Position numbers and translations under genes: made by a program. DNA of 64,000 nt from Labilithrix sp. Its GTDB lineage: Bacteria > Myxococcota > Polyangia > Polyangiales > Polyangiaceae. Position 1 is the stretch's first letter. Each line of letters starts with the position of its first letter. Of this stretch, positions 24,914-33,746 are shown in pieces. Below the pieces are notes generated by a model, which saw only the letters and a program-made list of their open reading frames with translations, made no database searches and had not been told where the DNA came from. The stretch is from the NCBI GenBank assembly GCA_028287035.1, contig JAQBQL010000020.1, positions 1-64,000 of the forward strand. The letters are read 5' to 3'.

Positions 24914-26173
24914 TTACCGGTTCAGGACGAAGCTGCGGACGAAGCTGCGCGGGTGCTTCGCGAAATGCTCGATCCACTGCGCCGTGTCGACGAGGCCCGG
25001 CTTCAGGTCGTCGCCGTCGCGGACGGCGTCGGTGAGCGAGCCGGCGCGCTCCTTGGTCCAGCGGCGCCAGTGCCGCACGTCGTCACGGGACATCTGCCCG
25101 GAGAGCCCCTGGAGCGTGAGCACGAGATCGAGCATCGTCTTGTGGCAGTAGGCCTCCTGCCCGGTCGGCTTCCACGCGCGGGCGCGTTCGAGCTCGGCGG
25201 CGAGCGCCGCGTCGTCCCCGGCGGCGGCATGCATGACCATCAGTGGCAAGCGAAGGCCGCGCGCGATATCGAAGCCCATCTGGCTGTAGAAGCGCGGATT
25301 GAAGTCGATGAGCAGGCGGCGGTCGCCATCGACGATGAACTCCGACTCGAAGGCGCCCCAGTAGCCGATGTGCTTGCAGAGGGCGGTGAGCTTGTCGAGC
25401 ACCGGCTGCTCGATCGGGCGGCCCTCGAAGCAGAGGCCGATGCCCACCTTGCGGGGGCGCTGCAGCACCTTCATCGCGGCGCGCGCCACGATCTCGCCGG
25501 TGCGCGAGACGAAGCCCGACACGCTGAAGATGCTCGTCTCGGCGACGGTCAGGTACTCCTGCACCATCGGCTCGGCGATCGACGGGTGGCGGTCGGTGAG
25601 GACCTTGTTGAAGCGCGCCTGGCTCCGGTAGCGCGCGAGCTCGCCGGCCAGCGCGGCGCGGCTCTCGACGATGAGCCCCTTCACGCCGCCTTCCATGAAG
25701 ACCTGCGTGCGCGGCTTGAGGAGCACCGGCCACCGCAAGGTGTCGACGACCGGCGAGCTCGCCCCCGCCTCGCCGAGGGTCACGGTCGCGGGGACCTCGA
25801 TGCCGACCGCTGCGCAGGCGTCGTGGAGGCGGGCCTTGTCGAGGAGCGTGATGATCGCCGCCTCGTCGGGCTGGTACGTCGAGAAGACCTTCGAGAGGCG
25901 ATCGCGTTTCTCGGCGAACAGCCACGCGAGGTGATCGTTCGGCGGGTAGAGCAGCGTGTTCGGATGCTTCTCGCCATAGTCGACGAGCCAGTCGACGAGC
26001 GCGTCGGGCTGGGTGATCGAGGGATGCGTGAGCCGCTCGGTCACGTGGCGAGAGAAGAGGCCGCGCGCGCGCGGGTTGTCGTCGGCCATCGCGACGGCGA
26101 CCCCGCTCTTGCCGAAACAACGCGCTGCAGCGAGGGTGCCGTAATAGTCGGCACCGAGAAGGAGAACGCCCAT
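24914..26173 (-). CDS. ATP-grasp family ligase-like protein
   Basis: A 419-residue protein with the ATP-grasp fold, first gene of a four-gene minus-strand group. The N-terminus (GVLLLGADYYGTLAAARCFG) is the pre-ATP-grasp Rossmann part. LLDKARLHDACAAVGIEVPA is the typical entry helix, WPVLLKPRTQ carries the ATP-binding lysine, and the C-terminal IDFNPRFYSQMGFDIARG has the metal-binding Asn/Arg of the fold. Relatives ligate a carboxylate to an amine, and such genes are often found inside polysaccharide loci, possibly attaching an amino acid to a sugar acid; this is inference. Its start is 52 nt from the divergent MAPEG gene. No known specific activity can be assigned. Confidence 0.8.
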   Translation of the reverse strand: MGVLLLGADYYGTLAAARCFGKSGVAVAMADDNPRARGLFSRHVTERLTHPSITQPDALVDWLVDYGEKHPNTLLYPPNDHLAWLFAEKRDRLSKVFSTYQPDEAAIITLLDKARLHDACAAVGIEVPATVTLGEAGASSPVVDTLRWPVLLKPRTQVFMEGGVKGLIVESRAALAGELARYRSQARFNKVLTDRHPSIAEPMVQEYLTVAETSIFSVSGFVSRTGEIVARAAMKVLQRPRKVGIGLCFEGRPIEQPVLDKLTALCKHIGYWGAFESEFIVDGDRRLLIDFNPRFYSQMGFDIARGLRLPLMVMHAAAGDDAALAAELERARAWKPTGQEAYCHKTMLDLVLTLQGLSGQMSRDDVRHWRRWTKERAGSLTDAVRDGDDLKPGLVDTAQWIEHFAKHPRSFVRSFVLNR

Positions 26174-26225
26174 CGTGCCGAGGATTCTAGATCATCTGGG
26201 CGTGCTCGCGGGTTAGACCAGAACG

Positions 26226-26612
26226 ATGACGACCGACCTCTGGTGCCTCGTGGCGAACGCGTTGTGGGGGCTCGTCCTCGTGTTCACCGAGGTGGGCGGC
26301 AAGACGCGCGCAGGCGGCGTCGAGTGGAACGCCGGTAACCGCGACACCGAGCCCAGGTCACCGGAGTGGGTCGCCCGCGCCGGCCGCGCGCTCGTGAACC
26401 ACAAGGAGAACTTCCCGCTGTTCCTCACGGCGGTCCTGGTCGTCCACGTTGCCGGCCGCGCCGACCATGTGAGCGCGATGGCCGCAGTCGCGTACGTGAT
26501 CCTTCGCGCGCTCCACGCCGTCGTCTACATCGCGGGCATCCCGAAGCTTCGCAGCGCAATGTTCGCCGCAAGCCTCGCCGCGATCTTCGTCATCCTGAGC
26601 CGATTGCTCTGA
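26226..26612 (+). CDS. MAPEG-family small membrane protein
   Basis: A 128-residue inner-membrane protein with four hydrophobic helices. The sequence ARAGRALVNHKENFPLFLTA matches the conserved RA..N..EN..LF core of the MAPEG (membrane-associated eicosanoid and glutathione metabolism) family, and AYVILRALHAVVYIAGIP matches the R..Y...Y helix. Bacterial members are usually of unknown activity; some are glutathione transferases. It stands alone on the plus strand between two minus-strand groups, with 169 nt of non-coding sequence behind it. A role in polysaccharide synthesis is not indicated. Confidence 0.85.
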   Translation: MTTDLWCLVANALWGLVLVFTEVGGKTRAGGVEWNAGNRDTEPRSPEWVARAGRALVNHKENFPLFLTAVLVVHVAGRADHVSAMAAVAYVILRALHAVVYIAGIPKLRSAMFAASLAAIFVILSRLL

Positions 26613-26751
26613 ATCTCGTCTGATCCGGGTCTTCCGCCAACGCCTGCCGGTCGCGGCGGCAGGTCGCGAGAAGCATGACCGCGCGGCGCGCAGCGCCGTT
26701 CGCCGAAGGCGAATCATGCGTGCTGCCCACCGCGCAACGCATCCGGGGAGG

Positions 26752-26780
26752 CTCAGCCAAAGGCTGAGGGGCGGAGCCCC
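26752..26780 (-). terminator. Paired hairpins behind the co-polymerase gene
   Basis: Immediately after the TAG of the co-polymerase gene (minus strand) lie two hairpins: GGGGCTCCGCCCC (26768-26780) and CTCAGCCTTTGGCTGAG (26752-26768). A third small one, TTCGCC/GGCGAA, sits at 26699-26712. There is no T-run, so they may end transcription with Rho or protect the message. The 26613-26781 gap holds nothing else that I can see. Confidence 0.4.
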
Positions 26781-26781
26781 A

Positions 26782-28335
26782 CTAGGAAAATGTCGCGAAG
26801 ACTGGCAGCCCGAGGCGGTCGCGGACGTCGCGCGGCTCGTAGAAGATGCCCGAGAAGCGGTCCGCCAGCGACGCGACCATCAGCACTGCGGCGATGGTGG
26901 CGAGGAGGCCGATGGCCACCGCGATGAGGCCGACCGGACGCTTCGGGCCCGCCGGGACCTCGGCGGGATGCGTGATGCGGTAGCGGTTCTTGTACGCCGC
27001 CTCCTGCTCCTGCATCTGCACCTGCAGCTCCTGGAGCTGCTTCACGAGCGTCTGGTACGTGTTGGTCACGGTGTCGAACCGGACCTGTGCATCCTGCACC
27101 GACTTCGGCGCGGACGCCGCGACCACTTCCGGAGCGGGCGCCGGCGTGGTGGGCGCGGGCGTCGGCGTGGTGACGCGCGGCTTCGGCGCCGACTCCTGCT
27201 TCGCCTGCGCCGCCTTCTGCTGCGCCGCCATCTCCGCGATGATCGACGCCTCCTCCTTCTGGAGGGCCGCGACCTGGGGCGGCGTCTGGGCGTTCGTCGC
27301 GTCGATGGTCTGCTTCAGCGCGATGACCTCGGGATGACCCGGCGCGAGCGTCTGCTGCTTCTCGATGAGCTGCTGGTTCAGCTCGGTGAGCCGCTGCTGC
27401 TTGCCCTGGTTGGCGTTCGCGATGTTCTGGCGGACGGTGTCGAGCCGCGCCTTCAGCGCCGGGTCGGCGTCGATCGGCACCGGCTTGTCGTTCACGCCCT
27501 GCGGCAGCTGCGGGATGACGACGTTGACCTTCTTGTTCGGGTCGTTCGCCTTCTGGAGGCGCACGAGCTCGGTGGCCGCGCCCTCGAGGTCCTTGTGCGC
27601 CTGCGCGACGAAGCCTTCCTGGATCTTGAGGCGCGCCGGGATGACGCCGACCTCGCTCTGGAAGCGCGCGTCGAGGAAGTTCTTCACGGCCGCGTCGACG
27701 ATGTCGCGCGCCGCGTTCGGCTCCGACCATTCGAGCTTCACGGTCACGGTGGTCGCGTCGACCCAGACCTTCATGCGGTGCTCGATGTTGCCGACGAGCG
27801 CCTCGAACTTCTCGTCGTCCGAGGGCATCGGCTTGCCCATCTTGCGGTTGATCTTGTCGATGAGCCGGCGGTGCGGCTGGCGCATGTCGTCCCAGCGCGC
27901 GACGAGATTCTTCTGCTTCACGATGGCGAGGATGTTGTCCCGCGCCATCACCTGCTCCTCGTACTCGCGTGCGAGGTTGCGCATCTCTTCCGGGCTGACG
28001 TACTGCTGCTGCGCGCCGGTGAGGTTCGTGGTGCGCTGCACGAGCACGCGCGACTCCACCTCGTAGCTGCGGGGCGCGAAGATCGCGCCGAGCACGGTGA
28101 GCGCGCCGAAGATCATCATGACGACGAAGGAGAGACCCTTGCGGCGCCTCGCCGAGCGCGCGGCCTCGCCGACGCGAGCCCCGAGCGCGATGCTCGGCCC
28201 GTCGTCGTCGTCGCCACGGCCGCCTCCGCCGCCGCCGCCGCCGGCGCCACCACCGCCTCCCGCACCACGGCCACCGCCGGGATACTGAAGCTTCGAATCA
28301 GGCCTGAAGAGGGTTGCTTCCTCGATGCGTGCCAT
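26782..28335 (-). CDS. Wzc/PCP-like polysaccharide co-polymerase without kinase domain
   Basis: A 517-residue chain-length determinant that should work with Wzy in the inner membrane and reach into the periplasm. The N-terminus carries a poly-glycine stretch (residues 20-41) and an acidic DDDD before the first membrane helix (FVVMMIFGALTVLGAIFA). The large periplasmic part contains the Wzz/GNVR pattern (YEVESRVLVQR, then long coiled helices QQRLTELNQQLIEKQQ and VQMQEQEAAYKNRYRI). The conserved closing PAEVPAGPKRP (P-rich motif) precedes the second helix VGLIAVAIGLLATIAAVLMV. It ends soon after (LPVFATFS) with no cytoplasmic BY-kinase domain, as in EpsV of M. xanthus. A proline/Ala-rich insertion (TPTPAPTTPAPAPE) interrupts the coiled region. 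Last gene of the minus-strand unit that begins near 34747. Confidence 0.87.
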   Translation of the reverse strand: MARIEEATLFRPDSKLQYPGGGRGAGGGGGAGGGGGGGGRGDDDDGPSIALGARVGEAARSARRRKGLSFVVMMIFGALTVLGAIFAPRSYEVESRVLVQRTTNLTGAQQQYVSPEEMRNLAREYEEQVMARDNILAIVKQKNLVARWDDMRQPHRRLIDKINRKMGKPMPSDDEKFEALVGNIEHRMKVWVDATTVTVKLEWSEPNAARDIVDAAVKNFLDARFQSEVGVIPARLKIQEGFVAQAHKDLEGAATELVRLQKANDPNKKVNVVIPQLPQGVNDKPVPIDADPALKARLDTVRQNIANANQGKQQRLTELNQQLIEKQQTLAPGHPEVIALKQTIDATNAQTPPQVAALQKEEASIIAEMAAQQKAAQAKQESAPKPRVTTPTPAPTTPAPAPEVVAASAPKSVQDAQVRFDTVTNTYQTLVKQLQELQVQMQEQEAAYKNRYRITHPAEVPAGPKRPVGLIAVAIGLLATIAAVLMVASLADRFSGIFYEPRDVRDRLGLPVFATFS

Positions 28336-28393
28336 GGCTCTCCTGGGTCACTCTATCTCGACTGGGCCGCAAGGAGCCAATCACTCGCTCGTG

Positions 28394-30412
28394 TCACTCG
28401 GGCGTGCCGAAAGGATCCGGCGCCAGCGTCGGGGCGGGCTTCGGGGTCGGCGCGGGCGCCGGCGGATCGATGGTCGTCGCCGGCGGCATCGGGTCGGGGC
28501 CGCTGAACGTCGGCCGGCCCGAGGGGTGCGAGCCATGGCCGCCGCTCGGTGCGGTGGGACGTGGTGCCGCCGCGCCGCCGCCGCCGCCGGTACGCGTGCT
28601 CGCCGCGAAGGGGTTCGGCGGAATGACCGCGGCCGAGGCCGCTGCGTCCTTCGTCGTGCCGGCCGCTGCGCCACTGCTCGAAGCGGAGCTGCCCGCGGCG
28701 CCGGCGCCGGCGGACGGGACCGCGCCCGAAGGCGTGGCGCTCGTCACGGTCGTCGGGGCAGTCACGATCGATGACGGCGCGGAGCTCGTCGCCGCCGGGG
28801 GATCGGCGCTCGCGCCGCCCGGCTCCGGATCGCTCTTCTTCACGGCGAAGAAGGCGACCGCGCCGAGCGCGGCTGCCGCGAGCACCACGCCGACGAGCCA
28901 CAAGCCCACCCCGCCCTTGCGGCGTCCGCCGTAGATCGAGGGGTCGATGTCATCGGCGCCGCTCTCGTCGGCGCCGAAGTTCAGCGTGTTGCCGTACGCG
29001 GGGATGGAGCCTTCCGTCCCGTCGGGCCGCGAGATGCGCACCGGGTCGGGCGTGGGCATCCGGCGGACGACGGCCGCCGGGTTGGGCGCCGCGGACCGCG
29101 CGGGCGGCCCGGACCCGTGCTGCGCCTGGGCCTCGAAGCCATCGGGCCGCGACGAGGAGCGAGCGCGCGCGGGGAGCGGCGGCGCCGACTTCATGGGCGG
29201 ACGGAAGGACGGCATGAGCTGCGTCCCCTTCGGCCCTGCGGCGGCCCCGTGCGCCCCGTGCGCCTCGCTGCTCGCGACGACCGCGCCGGGAGGCACCGAT
29301 CCGTCGTTGCCGAGGAGCGCCGCCGACGCGCCCCCACCCTCGGTGCCGATGCCGATGAACGTCCCGCCCGGCCCCTCGGGCGGCTCCGTCATCTGGCGCG
29401 GCGGCGCGGTGGGCACCGTCTTCGAGCCGTCCCACTTCTCGCCGGCGGCCGCGAGCGACGGACGCCCGCTCGGGCCTGCGCCGCGGTCGACCTGCGTGAC
29501 GTCGTCCGGGGAGATGTCGAACGGACGCGACGGCTCCGCGGCGCGGCCGAGCCCGGCGTTCTCGCGGGCTTCGCGGAAGGCGCGGCGCATCGCATCGACC
29601 GACTGCCAGCGATCTTCCTTCTTGAACCGGAGCGCCATGTCGATGGCCGCGGCGATGCCGGCCGGCAGCTCCGGCATGACCATCGCGATCGAGCGGGCCT
29701 TCACGGTCGCCGCGGCGAGGAGCTTCGCCTGCACGTTCGCGCCGAGGTGGACCGTCTCGCCGGTGAGCGCGGTGAAGAGGGTCGCACCGAACGACCAGAT
29801 GTCGCTCCGGTGATCGACCTTGTCGCGCGAGCCGAGCGCCTGCTCCGGCGACATGAACGACGGCGTCCCGAGCACGAGACCGAACATCGACAGCTTGCTC
29901 TGCGAGGTGCGGTCGAAGACGCGCGCCACGCCGAAGTCGAGCAGCTTCACGACGTTGTCGTTGCAGACGAAGACGTTCTGGGGCTTGAGATCGCGATGGA
30001 TGATGCCCGCGGCGTGAACCGCGCTCAGCACGTCCATGAGCTTGTCACCGAGGTCGAGCGCCTCGATGATCGGGATGCGGTTTCCACGCTGCTGACGAAC
30101 GCCCTCGAGCGTGTCGCCCTCGAGCAGGTCCATCGTCAGGAACACGCACCCGTCGTCGGTGACGCCGTCGTCGAGGACGCGGACGATGCCCGGATGCTTC
30201 ACCGAGTTCGCGAGGTACCCCTCGCCGAGGAACCGCTCGCAGACCGCCGGGTCCGTGCACAGCGTGGGGTGCAGGATCTTGAGCGCGGCGCGCGCGCCAT
30301 TGCGGTGCGTCACGGCGTAGACCGCCGCCATCGATCCCGACCCGAGCAGCGAGTCGACTCGCCACTTGCCGCCGATGATGGTTCCTACACGCCGCTCGGC
30401 CTGCTGATTCAT
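28394..30412 (-). CDS. Transmembrane Ser/Thr protein kinase
   Basis: A 672-residue PknB-like kinase. The N-terminal kinase domain (about 10-280) has the loop LLGSGSMAAVY, lysine in AALKILH, the catalytic loop HRDLKPQNVF, LLDFGVARV and SFMSPEQAL, so it should be active. A long Pro/Ser/Ala-rich linker follows, then one membrane helix at about 502-522 (LWLVGVVLAAAALGAVAFFA) and a low-complexity Pro/Ser/Thr/Ala-rich periplasmic tail of 150 residues without a recognisable sensor. It lies between the polymerase and co-polymerase genes on the same strand (110 and 58 nt gaps), which suggests that it phosphorylates proteins of the assembly machine. The ATG at 30412 is preceded by an AT-rich leader. 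Confidence 0.93.
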   Translation of the reverse strand: MNQQAERRVGTIIGGKWRVDSLLGSGSMAAVYAVTHRNGARAALKILHPTLCTDPAVCERFLGEGYLANSVKHPGIVRVLDDGVTDDGCVFLTMDLLEGDTLEGVRQQRGNRIPIIEALDLGDKLMDVLSAVHAAGIIHRDLKPQNVFVCNDNVVKLLDFGVARVFDRTSQSKLSMFGLVLGTPSFMSPEQALGSRDKVDHRSDIWSFGATLFTALTGETVHLGANVQAKLLAAATVKARSIAMVMPELPAGIAAAIDMALRFKKEDRWQSVDAMRRAFREARENAGLGRAAEPSRPFDISPDDVTQVDRGAGPSGRPSLAAAGEKWDGSKTVPTAPPRQMTEPPEGPGGTFIGIGTEGGGASAALLGNDGSVPPGAVVASSEAHGAHGAAAGPKGTQLMPSFRPPMKSAPPLPARARSSSRPDGFEAQAQHGSGPPARSAAPNPAAVVRRMPTPDPVRISRPDGTEGSIPAYGNTLNFGADESGADDIDPSIYGGRRKGGVGLWLVGVVLAAAALGAVAFFAVKKSDPEPGGASADPPAATSSAPSSIVTAPTTVTSATPSGAVPSAGAGAAGSSASSSGAAAGTTKDAAASAAVIPPNPFAASTRTGGGGGAAAPRPTAPSGGHGSHPSGRPTFSGPDPMPPATTIDPPAPAPTPKPAPTLAPDPFGTPE

Positions 30413-30522
30413 CGCCTAGAATTCCAACGTTAGCATGACTCGGGCCGCCCGAAGAAAGCCTCGGGCCACCCCGTACGGGTATCCCTTGGATTCGGTCTTC
30501 GCCCTCACCGTTGCCCGCGACT

Positions 30523-32205
30523 TCAGGCGCTTCGCTGCGCGAGACGGGTGGACACCGCGAAGGCCACCCCGAACGTGATCAACGTCATGTAACTATTGAA
30601 CCCTTGGTCGCCCCAGATCTGGATGACCACGACGACCACGGCGCCGAGCGCGGTCAGGGCGGCGCTCCGTTCGAGAGGGGTCTGGGCCGCCCGGTAGCCC
30701 CGGAGCGCGAGCGTCCCGGCGAGGGGATACACGAGCCACATGAGGGTGAACCCCACGACTCCCGCGATCGACCAGATCCACAGGACGCCGTTGTGCGCGA
30801 TGAACCGGTAGTTCTTGAACAGCTCGCCGATGTCCGCCGGCGGGTTGTCGGGCGAGTACTGGTACTCGTGCCCGAAGCCGCTCGTGACGACGCCCACCGG
30901 CGCCTGGCGCAGCGTGTAGATGAGGTTCTCGTTCTCGATGTCGCGCGAGATGCTGGAGTTGTCCTTCTGATCGAGGACCGAGATGACAAGCTTCGCCGGC
31001 TTCAGCAGCGGTGAGGGCGAGTTGATCTCGGACCCGACGAGCACGTACCCGACGACGAGCGGCACGGTGAGCGCCAGGATCCACGTGATGCGGCGCTTCC
31101 ACTTGCTCGGGCGCAGCGCGAGGTAGAGGACGAGCGGCGCGGCGGCGAGGCTGACGAACGCGAGCCGCCGGTTGTTCAGCACGATGCCGAGGAGGATCGG
31201 CGCCGCCAGGCCGAGGCAGCGCAGGATCGTCTTCCGGGTGCGCTGCTCGAGCGCATGCGCGAGGAGGACGAGGAGCGCGACGACGAAGAGGACGCTGTCC
31301 GAGTGGTTCGTGCACCACTCGGGCTTGCCGGGCAGCCGCGTGATGCCGGCCGGCGCGCAGATCCCGAAGTAGATGTACATGACCAGGACGGAGCGCGCGA
31401 CGGCGGCCGCGACGAACGCCGTGCCGACGGAAGCGAGATCCTCGGGGATGCGCAGCGCGTACAGGAAGAGCAGCGCCACGATGGGCATCTGCATCATGTA
31501 GATGGTCTGCCGGAACGCCGGCTCGACCCCGCCGCCGCGCAGGATGCCGAACACCGAGAGCCCGACGACGGTGCCGAGGAACGTGAAGAGCGCCTGCCGC
31601 GCGTACTTCGGCGGTGGGACGTAGCCCTCCGCCTTCTTGCTGCGGATCGCGCGGTAGAGGAGGCCGACCGTGACGAAGAAGAACACCGACAGCGAGGCGC
31701 CCGGCAGGCCCGAGAACTCCTTCAGCGTCCCGAAGAAGGCGACCGCCGCGGGCCACATGAAGGTGTCCCAGTAGCCACCCTCGCCCGAGGCCACGGCGCC
31801 CATGTCCTTGAACATGGCCTCGCTGAACGGCTCGATGAAGAGGCCGAGCACGAGGTACACGCGCAGCGCCTTCCAGACGCGCTGCTTGGCCATGACCCAG
31901 TAGAGGAGCGGACCCCAGAAGACGATGGCCGCGGTGTCGAGGCGGAACGAGTTCGCCCACGTGGCCGGCGCGGAGAACTTGGGCGACGACGCGAACGACA
32001 GGAAGAGCGTCGCCAGGAAGACGCCGCCCATGATCTGGAGCGTCGGCTTCAGGAAGTTGTCCGCGAGCGCCTTGCGATCGCTCTCCTCGTCGTCGGGACG
32101 GGCGCCGAACGCGCCGTACTTCATGGCGACGTTGGCCTGGAGCGCGTCCTGGTTCTGGAGGTGGGCGGGGAGCGCGCCCGGCCTCTGCGGCCGCTGCGAG
32201 TTCAT
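30523..32205 (-). CDS. wzy: Wzy-type polysaccharide polymerase / O-antigen ligase-like protein
   Basis: A 560-residue polytopic inner-membrane protein with about 12 hydrophobic helices. The segment QRTRKTILRCLGLAAPILLGIVLNNRRLAFVSLAAAPLVLY matches the Wzy_C/O-antigen ligase core (the NNRRLAF part corresponds to the ligase loop S/N-R-R/G-xx), and a large periplasmic loop with SGFGHEYQYS and AHNGVLWIWSIAG follows, including the typical histidine of H-N-x-x-L. It would polymerise repeat units on the periplasmic side. Sequence conservation in this group is low, so the call rests on topology and these motifs plus context. It begins 7 nt after the CE2 esterase gene, so both are in one unit with the kinase and co-polymerase. 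The first 60 residues are cytoplasmic and polar. Confidence 0.85.
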   Translation of the reverse strand: MNSQRPQRPGALPAHLQNQDALQANVAMKYGAFGARPDDEESDRKALADNFLKPTLQIMGGVFLATLFLSFASSPKFSAPATWANSFRLDTAAIVFWGPLLYWVMAKQRVWKALRVYLVLGLFIEPFSEAMFKDMGAVASGEGGYWDTFMWPAAVAFFGTLKEFSGLPGASLSVFFFVTVGLLYRAIRSKKAEGYVPPPKYARQALFTFLGTVVGLSVFGILRGGGVEPAFRQTIYMMQMPIVALLFLYALRIPEDLASVGTAFVAAAVARSVLVMYIYFGICAPAGITRLPGKPEWCTNHSDSVLFVVALLVLLAHALEQRTRKTILRCLGLAAPILLGIVLNNRRLAFVSLAAAPLVLYLALRPSKWKRRITWILALTVPLVVGYVLVGSEINSPSPLLKPAKLVISVLDQKDNSSISRDIENENLIYTLRQAPVGVVTSGFGHEYQYSPDNPPADIGELFKNYRFIAHNGVLWIWSIAGVVGFTLMWLVYPLAGTLALRGYRAAQTPLERSAALTALGAVVVVVIQIWGDQGFNSYMTLITFGVAFAVSTRLAQRSA

Positions 32206-32212
32206 CGGCCGC

Positions 32213-33721
32213 TCAATTTCCCGGGACCGTCGACCAGCACGTCTTCGAGGCGATCGCGCCGACGACCTGGTCGGCCATGATGCGATGGACCTCGAGGTTC
32301 GGGTGGTAGTCGCACCCGAGCCCGTAGCGCACGCCCATCTCGAGCAGCTCGAGCGAGTACACCTTCGTGTCGCCCGCGGCGTTCATCTGGTCGGTGATGC
32401 TGCGCAGGGTGTTCTTCAGGTTCGTGCGCGCGTTGTCGAGCGGGAACTTGTCGGTCACCATCGGCGGCACGGCGAGGAAGATCTGCGCGTTCGGGCGCTT
32501 GCTCCGGACGAAGTCGACGAAGCGCTGGTACGCCTCGCGGAACGCGACGAGGTCGATACCGTCGCTCACGCCGTCCTGGTTGATGTCGCGCGAGAAGTCG
32601 TTCGTGCCGAGGTTGATGAAGACGACCTGGGGCTCCGGCTGATCCATCGCGAAGTCCCACGGCTGGAACTTCTCGCTGTGGCACGTCCGGCCGGTGCCGG
32701 CGCTGCGGGCCGGCGCGTCCTCGCACGCGTTGTTCGCCTTCTCGCACTCCGCGTCGGAGCCGGCGTCGCAGCAGTCGCGGCTCGCCTGGCAACGGCAGAG
32801 GCCCGCGTCGCACACGTTCGACCGGCAATCCTGGTTCTTCTTGCAGGTCTTCGCGGGCCCGAGGGTCGCGAGCGTGCGGAGGTAGTAGTCGGGGATGAGG
32901 GTCCGCGCGTCCGGATCGGGCGCGTCGGTGGGGTTGACGTTCGTGGCCTCGCCGACGCCCTGCTCGCGGTAGTTCACGCCGACGCCCTTGCCGGAGAAGC
33001 ACAGCGTGGTCGCGTCGGCGGCGAGGCGCCGGGCGGCGATCGATCCGTAGGCGAGATAGACGTTCTCGGTGACGGGCAGCGTGACCGTCGTGACGGTCCC
33101 GTCGGGCGCGGTCTCGGTGCGGAGCGGGATGTCGTACGGGCACGTCGCGTTCGTGCCCTCGTTGCCGTAGCCGCACGTGATGGAGTCGCCGATGTACTCG
33201 ATGCGCCGCGGACGCTCGACGGGCGGCAGCAGCGTCGTGCCTCCGCCGAACGTGAACGGGATGAAGGCGCCGTCGCTGAAGAGGGCCTCGCTCGAGCGGA
33301 CCACCGTGATCTCGTGCTCGCCGTCGGGCACGGTGACGGTCACGGTCTTGTTCTCGACCGCGCCGCCCAGGATGACCTTCGAGGTGACGCCGTCGACCAC
33401 CTGGATGTAGACGATCTCGGTGCCGGACTCGGCGCCCCACGTCACCTCGGTGCCGCGGAAGCGCGCGTTCATCGAGTTGCCGGACCAGTCGAAGTGCGGC
33501 CGCTCCGGGTCGGTCAGGTCGTAGCGCCCGAGGTACTTGATGCGCGCCGCGCCGCCGGGCGCGCCCTCGCCGGGCGCCACCGTGACCGAGCAGTCCGCGG
33601 CGGGGCCGGTGACCGCGCCGTTGACGAAGGGAGAGTTCTTTTCACTCAGGTTGACCACGCACGCGGGGAGCAGGACGCACAGCGCCCGCAGGTACGTGAG
33701 GGTCCGAGAAGCCCGGATCAT
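32213..33721 (-). CDS. CE2-type SGNH carbohydrate esterase lipoprotein with Cys-rich insert
   Basis: A 502-residue secreted lipoprotein (lipobox LLPAC). An N-terminal jelly-roll (about 58-165, from YLGRYDLTD to GGGTTLLPP) and an SGNH hydrolase domain form the architecture of carbohydrate esterase family 2, which removes acetyl groups from polysaccharides. Catalytic motifs are YIGDSITCGYGNEG (Ser near 174), INLGTNDFSRD (Asn near 372) and GCDYHPNLEVH (Asp/His near 470). Between blocks there is a 45-residue insertion with about ten cysteines (CKKNQDCRSNVCDAG, CRCQASRDCCDAG, residues about 289-340), like the short Cys-rich repeats of myxobacterial secreted proteins. It begins the wzy-containing unit together with the broken paralogue upstream (25 nt). 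It would de-acetylate the exported polymer, balancing the acyltransferases of the locus. Confidence 0.9.
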   Translation of the reverse strand: MIRASRTLTYLRALCVLLPACVVNLSEKNSPFVNGAVTGPAADCSVTVAPGEGAPGGAARIKYLGRYDLTDPERPHFDWSGNSMNARFRGTEVTWGAESGTEIVYIQVVDGVTSKVILGGAVENKTVTVTVPDGEHEITVVRSSEALFSDGAFIPFTFGGGTTLLPPVERPRRIEYIGDSITCGYGNEGTNATCPYDIPLRTETAPDGTVTTVTLPVTENVYLAYGSIAARRLAADATTLCFSGKGVGVNYREQGVGEATNVNPTDAPDPDARTLIPDYYLRTLATLGPAKTCKKNQDCRSNVCDAGLCRCQASRDCCDAGSDAECEKANNACEDAPARSAGTGRTCHSEKFQPWDFAMDQPEPQVVFINLGTNDFSRDINQDGVSDGIDLVAFREAYQRFVDFVRSKRPNAQIFLAVPPMVTDKFPLDNARTNLKNTLRSITDQMNAAGDTKVYSLELLEMGVRYGLGCDYHPNLEVHRIMADQVVGAIASKTCWSTVPGN

Positions 33722-33746
33722 CGTGCGGGAACGGTAGCATGACCGG

